Shown: positions 8,880 through 18,762 of the stretch, piece after piece | How positions within the stretch are numbered: position 1 is the first letter of the stretch | How the letters are laid out: every line of letters starts with the position of its first letter | NCBI RefSeq assembly: GCF_003171675.1 | Contig: NZ_QFZQ01000002.1 | Span: 186,001-250,000, forward strand | Direction: 5' to 3' | Origin: Reichenbachiella versicolor | GTDB lineage: Bacteria > Bacteroidota > Bacteroidia > Cytophagales > Cyclobacteriaceae | DNA length: 64,000 nt | Translations under genes and position numbers: made by a program | Notes under the pieces: generated by a model | What the model saw: only the letters and a program-made list of their open reading frames with translations | What the model was told of the DNA's origin: nothing | Database searches by the model: none

Positions 8880-10555
8880 TCTAAAGATTCAAACCACATC
8901 TTTAAAGTTCCTTTTGTAGCTTTCTTTTCTTTTTCAACATAGTATACTAATACCTTTCCTTCGTTAGCCTTAGTCACACCACCGTTGCTAATTTTTAAAG
9001 AATTATCACTTTCTTCCGAATCTTTTGAATCCTCTTCTCCCTCACTTTCTTCATTTTCCTTCCCTGCACCAGTTGCATATTGTTGTAAGTTGTCAAATTC
9101 CAATTTCTTAGGTGTCACATCAGCACCTTTTTCGATATTGGTGATACCTATATGAGGTATCTTAGAGTTCATAGCGCTATATACTAATATTTGTTCACCA
9201 GTATCATTATTAGTTTTGGTAAAGCTATAATCAAAAAAACCTGCTGCAGCCACCATCTTAGACAACCTCAAACCTGCAGTATATCTATGAGGAGGGTAAG
9301 CATATACTTTGGTATAAGGCTTATCAATTTTCGTAACTGCCTGAAGCTCTAGCTCCTCGTCAAAGTCCAAAACCAACATATCTTGAACAGTCATAATTGT
9401 TGGAGCATGATCTACCATAGCTAAACCTATATATCTTCCAGTAGACATTGCAATAATGAAATTTTTCAAATTCACGGCAGCCCCTACAGTAGAAAGACCA
9501 TCAGCCAAAGCATCTTGTCCAGCCAAAGCTGCAACCATGGCCAATTTATTAGATTCTCCTAAAGTTATTTTTTTACTAAAAGTCTCTCCTACCAACTGAT
9601 AACCACCATCCTCGCTTCTAACCAAATCATGGAACAATACTTTATTAGTTCCCATAGTAGAGAATTTACCTCTCTTCATCTGCTTTTGGATACCTTCTTT
9701 CCACGTCATTCTGTTTTGTAGTAATTCTTCACCACTCGCGTCTATTTTACTTACAAATACACCATCAGAGTTTACATTATTAGTTCCTTTACCAGAATAA
9801 AATTCTCCTGCCGTGGTAATCACACCTTCTTCATCTATCACCATTTGAGAAGGTTTAGAAGTCATTACTTCATCAAAAAGTGGTGTGATAAATAATTCAT
9901 CACCATTCTCAGCATCAAAACAAATCAACTGAGTATCGCCTTTTTTAGAACCCTTCTTTTTCATTGTAACCGTTTGTACAACAGCTACTCTATCAAACCC
10001 AGATTCCGCTGACTCTACAGACAAATAACCTTTAGGAGGCATATATTCTTTTTCCCAAGTAGTCTCAAGGCTTTCATTCATCTTAGTTACTTTATAACCA
10101 GCAGACTTTTTTGCGCCTTTCTGAGATATAATCAAGTAAAATTCACTGTCTATCTCCGACGGAAAAATAAGAGCATCTCCTGTATGATCATACATCATTA
10201 CCTTTTCTCCTAACACTTCTCCTTCCAAGGATACTGTATAAATGTAAGCCGTACCATATGAAGTAGAAATAAAGCACAATGAACTCCCGTTATATACTGC
10301 TTCTCCTATTTCTCCTGATGCTAGCTCCAAAATTACCTCATTGGTAATTGTAAGCTCCGTATCCATAAGAGTAACTTTCATACCATCAGCACTGAAATAA
10401 TATGTATAGTATCCTATGACCTCTTGGGTCGTTTTATCTAAAATAGACTTTACTCCTTTGAACCCGTTGATATCAACTTCAGGAATATCTACTGTTTGAG
10501 CTTTTGAAAATAAGAATGCCAGCAACAGGCTAACTGTAAGTAAAAGGTTTTTCAT
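8876..10555 (-). CDS. Secreted protein of unknown function, caspase-operon partner
   Basis: A 559-residue protein with a signal peptide (MKNLLLTVSLLLAFLFSKAQ). The mature sequence is beta-rich with repeating blade-like phrases (for example DRVAVVQTVTMKKKG, MVIDEEGVITTAGEFYSGKG, DLVRSEDGGYQLVGETFS), which suggests a beta-propeller, and near residue 510 it has a very acidic low-complexity stretch (EENEESEGEEDSKDSEESD). I recognise no named family. It starts 37 bp after the WD40-caspase gene on the same strand, so the two very likely form an operon, and both products are exported. It may be a partner or a substrate of that protease-like protein. The 4-bp overlap with the convergent nuclease gene is the shared TTAA. 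Confidence 0.8.
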   Translation of the reverse strand: MKNLLLTVSLLLAFLFSKAQTVDIPEVDINGFKGVKSILDKTTQEVIGYYTYYFSADGMKVTLMDTELTITNEVILELASGEIGEAVYNGSSLCFISTSYGTAYIYTVSLEGEVLGEKVMMYDHTGDALIFPSEIDSEFYLIISQKGAKKSAGYKVTKMNESLETTWEKEYMPPKGYLSVESAESGFDRVAVVQTVTMKKKGSKKGDTQLICFDAENGDELFITPLFDEVMTSKPSQMVIDEEGVITTAGEFYSGKGTNNVNSDGVFVSKIDASGEELLQNRMTWKEGIQKQMKRGKFSTMGTNKVLFHDLVRSEDGGYQLVGETFSKKITLGESNKLAMVAALAGQDALADGLSTVGAAVNLKNFIIAMSTGRYIGLAMVDHAPTIMTVQDMLVLDFDEELELQAVTKIDKPYTKVYAYPPHRYTAGLRLSKMVAAAGFFDYSFTKTNNDTGEQILVYSAMNSKIPHIGITNIEKGADVTPKKLEFDNLQQYATGAGKENEESEGEEDSKDSEESDNSLKISNGGVTKANEGKVLVYYVEKEKKATKGTLKMWFESLD

Positions 10556-10591
10556 TGTTTGTTTGTTTAGTTCGTTTTAAGTTATGTCAGC

Positions 10592-13500
10592 CTACCAAAT
10601 GTTATAATTATTGTCAAGATTCTCTTTTCTGAATGTAGGGTTTTGCTGGCCGTTAGTGAGTTTCTTCACATTGTCTGCCACATAGTTTCTGATCTCCGTT
10701 AGATCCACGTTAGAATCTCCATCCTTATCCGCTGCTTTAGACTCTAGTCCTTCTAGAAAACTATAGGTAAATACTCCATTATTCCATTGAGCGGATTCTA
10801 GAGCAAACTCTTTTCCTCCAGCTGAAGATATCACTGTAGCTCCTGAGCCTCTCCTTAAATCATTGAACATTTCCTTCATTAATTCAAACGTACTTGCCAT
10901 TCCTAAATTCGTACCACCTACTCTTTTAAAGCCTCGAGATTTAACTGCGCCTGTAATTTCAGACGCTGAAGCTGAAGAAACAGGACTAGAATTATCTGGA
11001 ATAGGAGCTCTATATTTCTCCTCATCATCTACTTCACCTGAATGACATGCGTCAATAAGCAATAACTTTTTTCGAGCTGGAATACCATCAAGTAAGCCCT
11101 CTAAGTCATCATAAATCAACCCTCCTTCACTTGGCTTGTAAAAATTGACGTTAGTTGTAGCTAGGTAATAATCTAATTCCTCGTCCAACAAACCATGTGA
11201 AGCAATAAATACAATGACATTATCATCTATTTTTGATCCTTTCAAAAAATCTTTTACCAAGAGTATATTAGAACGCGTGGCTTGTTCATTAGTGATCAAC
11301 TTAGTATAAACATTATTGTATTTACTTTGATCCTTCTTAAAATAATCCACTACGTCTGTAGCATCCTTAGAGGCATAATCGAGATTAAAAGATGCATCAT
11401 TGAACGTTGATACTCCGATTCCTACTACATACAAATCGTTTTTCTTAGACTGTGACTGATAGTAGATAAACTTAGTTGACTTAAAGGATTCTGCACCTTT
11501 CTGATTCAATACAGAAATTTGAATTTTATTTTTCCCTACTCCCAATTTAATGGACAAATCTGTCTCCAGTATTTTCACCGATTTTGATCTTAAATCAATA
11601 CCTTCTTTACCATAAATAGGTACATCATTTATCCATACATTAATCCTATCTAAAAGGTATAATTCATCAGATGCTTTTATTTTCAAATTAACATCTCTTT
11701 GAGTTACTTGATACGGGTAATCATCAGCGTTTATAATTTTTAATTCAGGAATATGAAAATCAGCTGAAAGCATATCTTCTGTAAAATTCATTTTACGAAG
11801 TCGCTTTTTGTAGGCTTTATTGTAAGCTTTGAGCAAGTCTTTATTTACTCCAGGAAGATTTGCATAAACTATATCAGGACGATTCAATCTCAAATCAAAC
11901 TGTTCAAACAAGAACACCTGATCATCTAATACAAAATGTACATTTTTTGCTCCATTTTTTGTACAAGAATAATAATTGTTCTGATCATAGTTAATGAACT
12001 CAGAACCATTATCAAAAGTGACCGTATTAAAGACACTTTCACCTTGATCTACATTCCAATATTTGATGGTCGCATCATCACTACCTGATAGGAGGTACTG
12101 ATCTTGCTTGCTTAAAACCAAAGCTTTTACGTCTGCACTATGACCTTCTAAAGACTTTATCAAACTACCTGAAGTTACATCCCATACATAAATCATATTA
12201 TCATATCCTGAAGAGTATATTTTCGATCCATCTCTAGAGAAAATCACCTTACTTACTGAAGCGGCATGCTTTTCCAATGACTGCTTCTCTACTTTTTTAG
12301 CAGTTGCATATTCAGAAAGCTTGTCAAAATTCCATATATAAAGCCCTGAAGGGGAAGTTGTACCATATACAGCACTTGTAGTACCACAAGCAGTCACAAT
12401 TTTCATCCCATCAGGAGAAATAGCTATTGAATTGACTTGTAACCCCGTTTTTATACTGTGAATCAATGTCTTTTGCTCGATACTCCATACCCTCATTGTT
12501 TTATCTTTGCTCCCTGTATAAATAAATTTACCGTCAGGACTAACAGCAATTGCGGTCAATGTAGAGGTATGACCAGCCATTTTCATTGGAGCATTTTCTA
12601 GATTTCCTTTGTCCCACAGCAGTATTTTTTTATCTCTGCCTAAACCTGCAATTAAACTAGTATTGGGTACTGCTATAGCTTGACTCACGAATGACGTATG
12701 TTTCAAAAAAGCTACTTGTTTCTGGTTTTTCATATTCCAGATTTCAACTCCTTTATTCTGGGTTCCACAAATCAAAACTTCATGTTTATCATTAGCATTT
12801 TGAACATCTGACGGAACACTTCTCCTGCTCATTTTAGCAGGCAAAAAATCAAGCTTTGCCTTTTCCACATTCCAATATTGTAGCTTCTGAGCGTCAACTG
12901 CAGTAAATAACTGCTTGTAGTTCCAACTAAAATTCAAGTCTGAAACTTGATCTGGTTTCAAACCCGAAAAGTGAGGTATCTTAGTCAAGCTCTCTTTATC
13001 CCAAAAAAATATTTGATTATCGTTCGCTGCAGTTACGAAGTTATTTTCATCATAGGTCAAGTTAACTGCTCTAATAGAACTCGAGTGTGCATTATCTACT
13101 CTACTGATTTCGACATTATTCTTAAGATCCCATTTTATCAAATCATTTCCTTTAGAGAATATTAATTGCTGTTCATCGTCATAGATCATAGCATTAGACC
13201 CATTTATATCGATTGTCTTCTCTAATCTATAATCTCCAGCTGCATTGAACCAAACCTGAATATTTGTTCCTACAGCTACTACCATATTACCCTTCCTGCT
13301 GTAGATCAACTTGGCCACATTCGTAGAGGTACCTTTCAACTGCTGTAACAAACTACCATCCTCACTATTATATACCATTATACTTTCAGTTTTCTTCTTC
13401 TTCAGAAACTTGCCTCCAACCATTAAGTGATTATTACCAGGATGAAAACAAATAGTATTTGCATAGAAATCTGATGGTAGTTTTATATCAAATCTCTTAC

Positions 13501-13963
13501 TTGCCAAAGCTTCATCCCAAACTGATACCTTTGTTTGAAATCCAGAAAGTGACTCTAAAATAGCAATTCGATTTCCATATCTAGAGAATTCGATTTCTGT
13601 CAACTCTCCTTCAAATGAGGTAAGTTCTCCTCTTTTAGCTCCAGTCTTTGCATCCCAAAATATTACCTTTTTCTCCTTTTTATTACCTCCACTGAATATT
13701 CTACTTCCATCTCTATTAATAGCTATGGACTTGACTTGTTGCGTATGACCGGTTAAAGTTTTTAATTCTTTTCCGCTTTCAACATCCCAAATTTTAACGG
13801 TATTATCATCACTACAACTAATTAGCTGTTTACCCGATGGCGTAAAAATGATTTCATTGATTTTAGAACGATGCCCCTTTTGGAGCATGAGTTCTACATT
13901 CGACTGCGCAGAAGCGTTAAGATAAGTAAATACTAGGACCGCTAAGCAATAAAAAATTTTCAT
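10592..13963 (-). CDS. Exported WD40-repeat protein with C-terminal caspase domain
   Basis: This protein of 1123 residues begins with a signal peptide (to NASAQ, residue 19). About 650 residues of WD40 repeats follow (GHRSKINEIIFTPSGKQL, DDNTVKIWDVESG and so on), probably two propellers. A beta-sandwich linker (residues 720-830) leads to a C14-type caspase/metacaspase domain. The catalytic dyad is intact: H923 in VFIASHGLLD and C973 in LLIDACHSGEVD. A DKDGDSNVDLTEI segment near the end is the usual tail of bacterial caspase-like proteins. Such domains cleave after basic or acidic residues. Most characterised prokaryotic ones are cytoplasmic, so export is notable. It is probably the first gene of an operon with the secreted protein downstream. 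Confidence 0.92.
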   Translation of the reverse strand: MKIFYCLAVLVFTYLNASAQSNVELMLQKGHRSKINEIIFTPSGKQLISCSDDNTVKIWDVESGKELKTLTGHTQQVKSIAINRDGSRIFSGGNKKEKKVIFWDAKTGAKRGELTSFEGELTEIEFSRYGNRIAILESLSGFQTKVSVWDEALASKRFDIKLPSDFYANTICFHPGNNHLMVGGKFLKKKKTESIMVYNSEDGSLLQQLKGTSTNVAKLIYSRKGNMVVAVGTNIQVWFNAAGDYRLEKTIDINGSNAMIYDDEQQLIFSKGNDLIKWDLKNNVEISRVDNAHSSSIRAVNLTYDENNFVTAANDNQIFFWDKESLTKIPHFSGLKPDQVSDLNFSWNYKQLFTAVDAQKLQYWNVEKAKLDFLPAKMSRRSVPSDVQNANDKHEVLICGTQNKGVEIWNMKNQKQVAFLKHTSFVSQAIAVPNTSLIAGLGRDKKILLWDKGNLENAPMKMAGHTSTLTAIAVSPDGKFIYTGSKDKTMRVWSIEQKTLIHSIKTGLQVNSIAISPDGMKIVTACGTTSAVYGTTSPSGLYIWNFDKLSEYATAKKVEKQSLEKHAASVSKVIFSRDGSKIYSSGYDNMIYVWDVTSGSLIKSLEGHSADVKALVLSKQDQYLLSGSDDATIKYWNVDQGESVFNTVTFDNGSEFINYDQNNYYSCTKNGAKNVHFVLDDQVFLFEQFDLRLNRPDIVYANLPGVNKDLLKAYNKAYKKRLRKMNFTEDMLSADFHIPELKIINADDYPYQVTQRDVNLKIKASDELYLLDRINVWINDVPIYGKEGIDLRSKSVKILETDLSIKLGVGKNKIQISVLNQKGAESFKSTKFIYYQSQSKKNDLYVVGIGVSTFNDASFNLDYASKDATDVVDYFKKDQSKYNNVYTKLITNEQATRSNILLVKDFLKGSKIDDNVIVFIASHGLLDEELDYYLATTNVNFYKPSEGGLIYDDLEGLLDGIPARKKLLLIDACHSGEVDDEEKYRAPIPDNSSPVSSASASEITGAVKSRGFKRVGGTNLGMASTFELMKEMFNDLRRGSGATVISSAGGKEFALESAQWNNGVFTYSFLEGLESKAADKDGDSNVDLTEIRNYVADNVKKLTNGQQNPTFRKENLDNNYNIW

Positions 13964-14332
13964 CGATTCGATTTATAGATTAAAAATTAAATCTCGGATT
14001 TCTCTATACCATTTCAAACTTCTACCTCTGAATATCTTATGGATTTAATATTGAATCTCTAATTTAAATCGAGTTTAGACCAATTTAAATATTATGCAAT
14101 AACCAATTAATGCTTAAGATTTATTAAACTTAATATTAAAATATAATGATTTGACACTTAGATATATTGAAAAACTTCTATCCCATTTAAAGATTGGCTT
14201 TAAAGTGAAATAATTAGTTAGACATAATTAACAGTCTGTAATTGAAACTATAAGCAAACAATATCAAAAATTGTTAATCAATAATTAAAAGACACTTTAA
14301 TTGAATACCTGTAGAACGACTAACTGACCTTT
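13964..14332. other. Intergenic region between divergent genes, no gene seen
   Basis: 369 bp, very AT-rich, between the divergent caspase-like gene and the PAS kinase gene. It must hold both promoters, but I found no match to TAnnTTTG on either strand that I would trust. No ORF, repeat or stable hairpin stands out. Confidence 0.6.
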
Positions 14333-16027
14333 ATGAGATTATTAAATACTACAAAAATACCAGTTGACCGCTTTGAGTCTTATGATTCAACTGCTATTTC
14401 GAATAATGATTTTTACGTAGTATTCTGTGAGAGCGATTCTTCCCTATTTGACCTCAATGGCAGTTCAGTTCTATACCTATACATAGGCAAATCTTATTCA
14501 TTGAGAAAACAAGAAGGTAAATTGGTTTGGTTTATGTCTATAACTGATATTATGCTACCCCAAATTTATGAATTGGTAATTTCTTTTCATGATTCTGTAT
14601 ACGCTCCATATTCAGAGCTAAATAAAACCAACAAAAAGCTAATACAAGAAGCTCATTATTTTGAATTGTTTTTCAAAAACACTCCAGCAAACATCTATAT
14701 TAAAGATCTGGAAAGCAGGTTTATAAAAGTAAATAGCGAATGGCTAGGATATGTAGGTGTTGATCCAGATTTCAACCTTACAGGTAAGACAGATTTTGAT
14801 ATTTTCGACTCTGAACATGCACAGGCAGCTTATGACGATGAGCAAGAAATCATGAGAACTGGTATTCCCAAAATAGCCTACGAAGAAAAAGAAATTCTAC
14901 CTGATGGTCGAATTTCTTGGTGTCTATCTTCCAAAATGCCAATTATTGATGAGTCAGGAAAAATTGTTGGCTTGTCGGGAATATCATATGATATCTCAAA
15001 ACAAAAACTAGCTCAGGAAAAATTAAGGGAAACCAACAGTCAACTTAGAGCTGCCAACAGAAGATTAGACGAAGCTCTCGAAATTGCTCAAAAAAGCACT
15101 TCTCTGGAAAAGAAAAACAAGGAATTAATTGAAAAAGAAGTGAAGTTAAAAGAAGCGAATGAAACGATCTCTCAGAAGAAAATGCTACTCGAATTACTAA
15201 ACAAAGAATTGACAGAAAGTAACAACGAGAGTAGAAGACTTAACGAAGAACTTCAACAAAATAATAAGATACTGTCTAATCAAAACGAGGTATTAGCTCA
15301 AACGCTTGAAGAACTAAAAAGCACGCAAACGCAGCTTGTTCAATCTGAAAAATTAGCTTCAGTGGGTATTCTTACATCTGGTATTGCTCATGAAATCAAT
15401 AACCCATTAAATTTTATTTCTGGAAGTGTTAGGGCTATAGAGCAATACCTTGAACCACTTGAAACTGAAAACAAAGAGACTCTAGAAAAGCTTCTAAATG
15501 CAGCCAACATAGGTATAGAACGAGCTACTACTATAGTGAAGAGTTTAAATAGGTTCAATAGGAAAAGTGAACGAATGGACGAAGCATGCGATATTAAAAT
15601 AGTCATAGAAAACTGTCTTATCATGCTTGAAAACAAACTCAAAAACAAAATTCAAATCACAACTGAATACGACAAAATCAATACGATTCAAGGTAATGAG
15701 GGAGAATTACATCAAGTTATTCTCAATTTAATAATCAACGCAGTTCAAAGTATTCAAAATAGTGGTAATATTATTATTAAAACTAGATTGAACGAATCTA
15801 ATTTTTTCATAACTGTACAAGATGATGGTATTGGAATAAAAAAAGAGAATTTAAGTAAAGTTACTAGCCCATTCTTCACCACAAAGGCTCCAGGAGAAGG
15901 TACTGGACTGGGAATGTCCATTGCTTATAGCATTATTCAAAAGCATAAAGGACAGATAAACTACAAATCAGAATATGAAAAAGGAACAGAAGCAGTACTA
16001 ATTTTCCCTATCAAACAAGCGCTTTGA
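14333..16027 (+). CDS. PAS-domain sensor histidine kinase
   Basis: A 564-residue soluble kinase. Residues 1-100 are an unrecognised N-terminal region with no membrane segment. A PAS domain follows at about 110-225 (FELFFKNTPANIYIKDLESRF, ending in the PAC-like GLSGISYDISKQK). A long coiled coil (about 225-335) connects to a HisKA domain of the HPK4 type with H353 in SGIAHEINNPLNF. The ATPase domain has LHQVILNLIINAVQS (N box), VQDDGIGI and GEGTGLGMSIAYSII (G1/G2). HPK4 kinases include NtrB-like and AtoS-like sensors; no response regulator is adjacent. The start is the first ATG in frame; the upstream region is AT-rich and gives no better choice. Confidence 0.92.
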   Translation: MRLLNTTKIPVDRFESYDSTAISNNDFYVVFCESDSSLFDLNGSSVLYLYIGKSYSLRKQEGKLVWFMSITDIMLPQIYELVISFHDSVYAPYSELNKTNKKLIQEAHYFELFFKNTPANIYIKDLESRFIKVNSEWLGYVGVDPDFNLTGKTDFDIFDSEHAQAAYDDEQEIMRTGIPKIAYEEKEILPDGRISWCLSSKMPIIDESGKIVGLSGISYDISKQKLAQEKLRETNSQLRAANRRLDEALEIAQKSTSLEKKNKELIEKEVKLKEANETISQKKMLLELLNKELTESNNESRRLNEELQQNNKILSNQNEVLAQTLEELKSTQTQLVQSEKLASVGILTSGIAHEINNPLNFISGSVRAIEQYLEPLETENKETLEKLLNAANIGIERATTIVKSLNRFNRKSERMDEACDIKIVIENCLIMLENKLKNKIQITTEYDKINTIQGNEGELHQVILNLIINAVQSIQNSGNIIIKTRLNESNFFITVQDDGIGIKKENLSKVTSPFFTTKAPGEGTGLGMSIAYSIIQKHKGQINYKSEYEKGTEAVLIFPIKQAL

Positions 16028-16377
16028 CCATATAATTAACCATCTTTCATATTTTATTTTTACCCGAAGTTTCATGAAATTTCAGCCTTACACAGCGCTT
16101 CTTATATTGTCTTAGTGCATAAATCGTACATTTGAAACTATTATAACCTTCTGCTTTTTATACTATATTTCTTCTACACTAAAAAGTAGCTCATATTATT
16201 GACCTTTTTCTACCCTACAAAAATCAAACCTTCCTCATTCGTCATATCATATACTTTTCTGGAATTCAAAAAAGAGAAAAAAGAACGCAAAATTCTAAAA
16301 AGTAGACAAAGTAGAATACGCATACGAACATATCTAAAGATAATCTGGAACAGTTCTTGTGATTCATGGAATAATAA
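16028..16377. promoter_or_regulatory. Intergenic region with a candidate promoter
   Basis: 350 bp between same-strand genes. A good -7 box, TACATTTG (16127-16134), with TTG 17 nt upstream (16107-16109), could drive the DUF3108 gene with a leader of about 240 nt. A TTTCATGAAA palindrome lies at 16070-16079. A 60-codon open frame in the leader starts with TTG, has no family resemblance and a lysine/arginine-rich random look, so I do not call it a gene. Confidence 0.4.
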
Positions 16378-17202
16378 ATGAACATTATGGCTACTGATAT
16401 GATGGAATTAAAACTACCAATGAAAGCAATATCACTCACATTATTAATAATCAGTTCTGTTGCATTCGATACTTTGAGTGAAACAAGTTCAAAAAACAAA
16501 GTGGATGTTTATAAATACAAACTAAAGCTAGGTTGGTTTTCTCTCGGGAGCGGACGTGTATCAATATCGGAAAACGACACTTTAATTAGTGGTAAAAATA
16601 TGCATAGAGTTGATGTTCATACTACTACTCTAGGATTAGGGAATTGGCTTTCAAATCTTGACGACGATTATTTAGCTTACGTCCAAAGCTACCCATTAAA
16701 AAGCTATTCTTCCTATAAAGATGTCACTGCTGGAGATAGTCATTGGGAACAATGGAATACATTCAATTATACAGACAGCACCATCATTATTAAAGCTAAA
16801 GATTGGAGGAAAGAAAACCCTGACAGAAAATGGACGGTAGATTTAGAAGAAAATTCTTTTGACATACTGGGAACATTTGTTTATTTCAAGAAAGCTGTCG
16901 ACTGGAGTAAGAAAAGCAAGAACGATACTGTCATGATCAAAACACTCTATAAGCATGATCTATATAGAGTTGGACTTAAGTATATGGGCACTGAAAATAT
17001 TAAAATAAATGGTAAAAGTATATCTACTCATAAGCTTAGACTTTTGATGCCTGATCAAGAAAAGCTAAAAGACGATAGACCTGTATACGTATGGATGACC
17101 AACGATAAAAACCAACACCCTGTACAAATTCAATCCAAACTTTTTATTGGTTCAGCTAGATGTGAGCTAGTATCCGTAAATGGAAAAGAAACTGGGTTTT
17201 AA
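16378..17202 (+). CDS. DUF3108-domain exported protein
   Basis: A protein of 274 residues from the first ATG; the signal peptide (MKAISLTLLIISSVAF) begins at the ATG at 16420, so the true start may be that one or 16402. The rest fits DUF3108: KYKLKLGWFSLGSGRVSI, a VDVHTTTLGLGNWL segment, DRKWTVDL, then a FDILGTFVYFKKA block and YVWMTNDKNQHPVQIQSKL at the end. DUF3108 proteins are envelope proteins with a predicted lipid-binding-type beta fold related to LolA-like superfamilies; their substrate is not known. The stop overlaps the convergent pxpC stop through a shared TTAA. Confidence 0.85.
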   Translation: MNIMATDMMELKLPMKAISLTLLIISSVAFDTLSETSSKNKVDVYKYKLKLGWFSLGSGRVSISENDTLISGKNMHRVDVHTTTLGLGNWLSNLDDDYLAYVQSYPLKSYSSYKDVTAGDSHWEQWNTFNYTDSTIIIKAKDWRKENPDRKWTVDLEENSFDILGTFVYFKKAVDWSKKSKNDTVMIKTLYKHDLYRVGLKYMGTENIKINGKSISTHKLRLLMPDQEKLKDDRPVYVWMTNDKNQHPVQIQSKLFIGSARCELVSVNGKETGF

Positions 17203-18038
17203 TCCAATACTCGAAACTTGACTTTTCCACCAGGTCTTCTTTGAGCCAAACGACCTATAGATTCTTCGGTCAGTTGAAAAACCCGAGGATAACCGCCAGT
17301 TGTCTGACTATCTCTCATAAGAACATTCAACTGTCCACTTTTGGTCAATTGTACAGTACCTGGCATAACGGATGAGGTTAAAATTTCTTTAAAATCAATA
17401 TTACCTGAATTAGAATGCAATAGATATGCCTGTCTATTGCTCTTATTAGAAATCTTGAAATAATTGCTGATATCAATTAAACCTTCTTGGTAATCGGGAC
17501 CTTTATAAACTTCAATAAAACCTTCAGAAAAATAGTTTTGGTTCTTTTTTACCTTAGCTCCTAGGTTGATTATTCTATCGGACTCTTTTACCTCAAATAC
17601 ATCTCCCTTAAAAACTCTTTCTTTTTTAGTAATATGTTTAGTTTGTGAACAACTACCTAAAACCTCTTCTGTATGAATACCTCCAATTACTGCCAAGTAT
17701 GTATATACACCAACCGAAAAATAAGGGATACTAAGCGTGTCATTATCTTCAAGATGAATAACGGTAAAGCTTGAAACTTTCTTACCATTTACCCAAACAA
17801 AGTCGATGGGGCCAGTAACGGAAATTAATGTCTTACCTTGGGACCTAATTTTCAATCCTCCAAAAGCTAGCTCTATCAAAGGATCGTAGAAATTATTTCT
17901 CAAAATAAGATTAGCAATACCAGCATGAACCCTATCCATTACACCTGATTCGGGTACTCCAAGTTTTTTATAACCAAACCGACCAAAATCCTGAATGGAA
18001 CAATATACACCAGTAGATTCTACAAATAACCTACTCAT
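17199..18038 (-). CDS. pxpC: 5-oxoprolinase subunit PxpC (biotin-dependent carboxyltransferase family)
   Basis: A 279-residue protein of the KipA/AHS2 family: STGVYCSIQDFGRFGYKKLGVPESGVMDRVHAGIAN near the N-terminus, ELAFGGLKI, then the C-terminal TTGGYPRVFQLTEESIGRLAQRRPGGKVKF, all diagnostic. With PxpA and PxpB it forms the ATP-dependent 5-oxoprolinase that opens pyroglutamate to glutamate, a damage-clearing reaction. The length is near the low end (family about 280-330). Its ATG lies 8 bp inside the pxpB end, so translation is coupled. It closes the operon and meets the DUF3108 gene tail to tail. Confidence 0.93.
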   Translation of the reverse strand: MSRLFVESTGVYCSIQDFGRFGYKKLGVPESGVMDRVHAGIANLILRNNFYDPLIELAFGGLKIRSQGKTLISVTGPIDFVWVNGKKVSSFTVIHLEDNDTLSIPYFSVGVYTYLAVIGGIHTEEVLGSCSQTKHITKKERVFKGDVFEVKESDRIINLGAKVKKNQNYFSEGFIEVYKGPDYQEGLIDISNYFKISNKSNRQAYLLHSNSGNIDFKEILTSSVMPGTVQLTKSGQLNVLMRDSQTTGGYPRVFQLTEESIGRLAQRRPGGKVKFRVLD

Positions 18039-18762
18039 GCTTTATTATATATTTTCTTGAAACTACTTCTGAATGGATACAATCGTATCCTTTTTTTGAA
18101 ACTGGAATAAACTTCACCTTGTCCCCAGAAACGGCAAATGTTGGCTGACTTTGGCCAATTTCAAAAAAATTAACTGGGCTCCTTCCTATTATACTCCACC
18201 CAGCAGGTGATACATTTGGATAAATTCCAGTCTGTCGTCCACCAATAGCAATAGACCCTTTTGCTATTTTAGCACGAGGTATCGATTTCCTAGGATAGTA
18301 TAGTCTTTCATCTAACCCTCCCAAATAAAGAAAGCCTGGTAAAAAACCTATAAAGTAGACCAAATACTCTGGCATTGAATGTAATTCAACAATTTCTTCG
18401 ATTGGTATTTTTAAGCTAATAGACATTTGCTTCAAGTCAATACCAAACTCTTCATCATAACAAACAGGAACCTGCCAAACCTTAGACAACTTACTATCTA
18501 TGAAGCTTTCAGATCTCAATGCCAAAGAAGTTATTCGCTTAATCCATACATCCAAACTATGCTTATTAACATCTGGAAATACTGTTAAGCTATTGTAAGT
18601 CTCAACAGTATCAATAATTTCATCATTAAAATCTCCCTTTATTAAATGCTCTACTGTTTTGATTTCAAAAAGAGTATTCTCAGAAATCAGATCAGGCCAT
18701 TCTAAAAGAATTGCTCTTGAGCCAAATCGCTTTATTTTAATATCGAAATAATCAGATAACAA
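18031..18762 (-). CDS. pxpB: 5-oxoprolinase subunit PxpB (KipI family)
   Basis: A 243-residue AHS1/KipI-family protein. Recognisable parts are IKRFGSRAILLEWP at the start, the VCYDEEFGIDL block, then EYLVYFIGFLPGFLYLGGL and the GSIAIGGRQTGIYPNVSPAGW motif. It is the second subunit of pyroglutamate hydrolase. The start is a TTG (18760-18762) that overlaps the pxpA end by 11 bp; no upstream ATG fits and the next in-frame Met is far inside the domain. KipI in Bacillus also inhibits the sporulation kinase KinA, a secondary role not expected here. Confidence 0.93.
   Translation of the reverse strand: MLSDYFDIKIKRFGSRAILLEWPDLISENTLFEIKTVEHLIKGDFNDEIIDTVETYNSLTVFPDVNKHSLDVWIKRITSLALRSESFIDSKLSKVWQVPVCYDEEFGIDLKQMSISLKIPIEEIVELHSMPEYLVYFIGFLPGFLYLGGLDERLYYPRKSIPRAKIAKGSIAIGGRQTGIYPNVSPAGWSIIGRSPVNFFEIGQSQPTFAVSGDKVKFIPVSKKGYDCIHSEVVSRKYIIKHE

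Noticed and set aside
16199-16381. 60-codon plus-strand ORF before the DUF3108 gene
   Set aside because: It begins with TTG, is random in composition, and overlaps the ATG of the real gene.
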